Shown here in pieces: positions 63,532 through 64,000 of a stretch of 64,000 nucleotides of DNA. The notes beneath the pieces are model-generated. The model was not told where the DNA came from. It made no database searches and saw only the letters and a program-made list of their open reading frames with translations. The position numbers and the translations under genes are program-made. Numbering within the stretch: position 1 is the stretch's first letter; each line of letters begins with the position of its first letter. Source of the stretch: Pseudomonas sp. LD120 (GTDB taxonomy: Bacteria > Pseudomonadota > Gammaproteobacteria > Pseudomonadales > Pseudomonadaceae); assembly GCF_009861525.1 (NCBI RefSeq), contig NZ_WVHL01000003.1, positions 682,001-746,000 of the forward strand, written 5' to 3'.

Positions 63532-64000
63532 TCAGTTTCTGCCGGTTTCGCTGCAGTTCCTCCCATAGAGGTCGTTGAAACGTACGATATCGTCTTCGCT
63601 AAGGTATTCGCCGCTTTGCACTTCGATCATCACCAGATCAATCATTCCGGGGTTGGCCAGACGATGGCGCCGGCCAGGTTTGATGAAGGTTGACTCGTTG
63701 CTGTTGAGCAGGAACTCATCGTCGCCGTTGGTCACGCGGGCCATACCACTGACGACAATCCAGTGCTCGCTGCGGTGGTGGTGCAACTGCAGTGACAGCG
63801 ATGCTTCAGGCTTGACCACGATGCGCTTGATTTTGAAGCCGGGGCCTTCCTCAAGCACGGTGTAGGTGCCCCAGGGCCGGTGCACGGTGCGGTGCAGCCG
63901 ATAGGCATCGTGACCCTGGCGCTTGAGTGCTTGGGTGATCAGCTTGACCTCCTGGCTGCGCTGAGCATCGGCGACCAGCAAAGCGTCGGGGGTGTCGATG
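63532..64000 (-). CDS. Mannose-1-phosphate guanylyltransferase / mannose-6-phosphate isomerase, C-terminal part
   Basis: Partial: the 3' end is inside, the 5' end lies beyond base 64000; about 155 residues visible. The frame stays open to the window edge with IDTPDALLVADAQRSQEVK, typical of the end of the nucleotidyltransferase domain. The C-terminal cupin (type II M6P isomerase) is complete: RPWGTYTVLEEG, LQLHHHRSEHWIVVSG metal ligands and the FIKPGRRHRLANPG motif. AlgA/WbpW/PslB-type enzymes make GDP-mannose for exopolysaccharides. Confidence 0.93.
   Translation of the reverse strand, partial: IDTPDALLVADAQRSQEVKLITQALKRQGHDAYRLHRTVHRPWGTYTVLEEGPGFKIKRIVVKPEASLSLQLHHHRSEHWIVVSGMARVTNGDDEFLLNSNESTFIKPGRRHRLANPGMIDLVMIEVQSGEYLSEDDIVRFNDLYGRNCSETGRN

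Overview
The window looks like the chromosome of a fluorescent Pseudomonas (P. fluorescens / P. protegens / P. chlororaphis type). It is GC-rich and carries the Pseudomonas lipoprotein OprI, the EarP/EF-P pair with arginine at EF-P position 32, CysB, OspR next to glutathione peroxidase, a SagS-like hybrid kinase, and REP-like palindromes of the kind scattered through P. fluorescens genomes. From memory of PAO1 (no search was run), blocks resembling PA2858-PA2853, PA1750-PA1754, PA2851-PA2846, PA2843-PA2840 and PA2832-PA2824 follow one another, so most of the window is conserved core with a few accessory inserts. I see no tRNA, rRNA, CRISPR array, insertion sequence or prophage.

Layout. 1-4.0 kb: YbbP-like permease (cut by the window edge) and YbbA-like ATPase, divergent from tesA; a small conserved protein; an L,D-transpeptidase convergent with oprI. 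4.0-12.8 kb: GNAT protein, class I DAHP synthase, PilZ protein, then thioredoxin-like protein, ketopantoate-reductase-like protein, 5'-nucleotidase, universal stress protein, cysB, a GreA/GreB-like factor with a membrane protein, earP and efp. 13.4-17.9 kb: ohr/ohrR, two LysR regulators around a TauE/SafE permease, and a peroxiredoxin. 18.0-21.3 kb: an accessory three-gene operon (55-aa peptide, tandem heme-oxygenase-like metalloprotein, aldehyde-dehydrogenase-like protein) behind an AT-rich leader with a perfect palindrome; this is the best candidate for an undescribed system. 21.4-37.8 kb: DUF1127 protein, YcaQ/AlkX glycosylase, class II DAHP synthase, spermidine-synthase-like protein, enoyl-CoA hydratase family, DEAD-box helicase, YgiD-like dioxygenase, tpm, htpX, alaA-like, msrB, gpx-ospR, a SagS-like kinase, a DUF815 ATPase and free-methionine sulfoxide reductase.

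37.8-50.4 kb is a signalling and surface-adhesion block: an HD-GYP protein, a hybrid kinase with HPt, a BvgA/RocA1-type response regulator, and a two-partner secretion pair (1652-aa TpsA exoprotein, TpsB transporter), all on the minus strand. The arrangement resembles the Bordetella bvg-fha locus. 51-56.5 kb: dGTPase-like phosphohydrolase, EAL phosphodiesterase, YqjDE-like membrane operon and an ammonium transporter. 56.5-64 kb: Kef-type antiporter, glutaredoxin-like protein, a LexA-box-controlled UmuD-like protein that lacks both catalytic residues plus a small companion, a pseudouridine synthase, a YgdI-like lipoprotein, moaB-moeA, a small membrane protein and the 3' part of a mannose-1-phosphate guanylyltransferase gene.

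How they work together: several genes serve peroxide and thiol stress (Ohr/OhrR, peroxiredoxin, MsrB, Gpx/OspR, free-Met sulfoxide reductase). Others serve envelope integrity (L,D-transpeptidase with OprI, HtpX, YqjDE-like proteins) or biofilm and second-messenger control (PilZ, SagS-like, HD-GYP, EAL, two-partner secretion). EarP and EF-P form a dedicated translation-factor modification pair.
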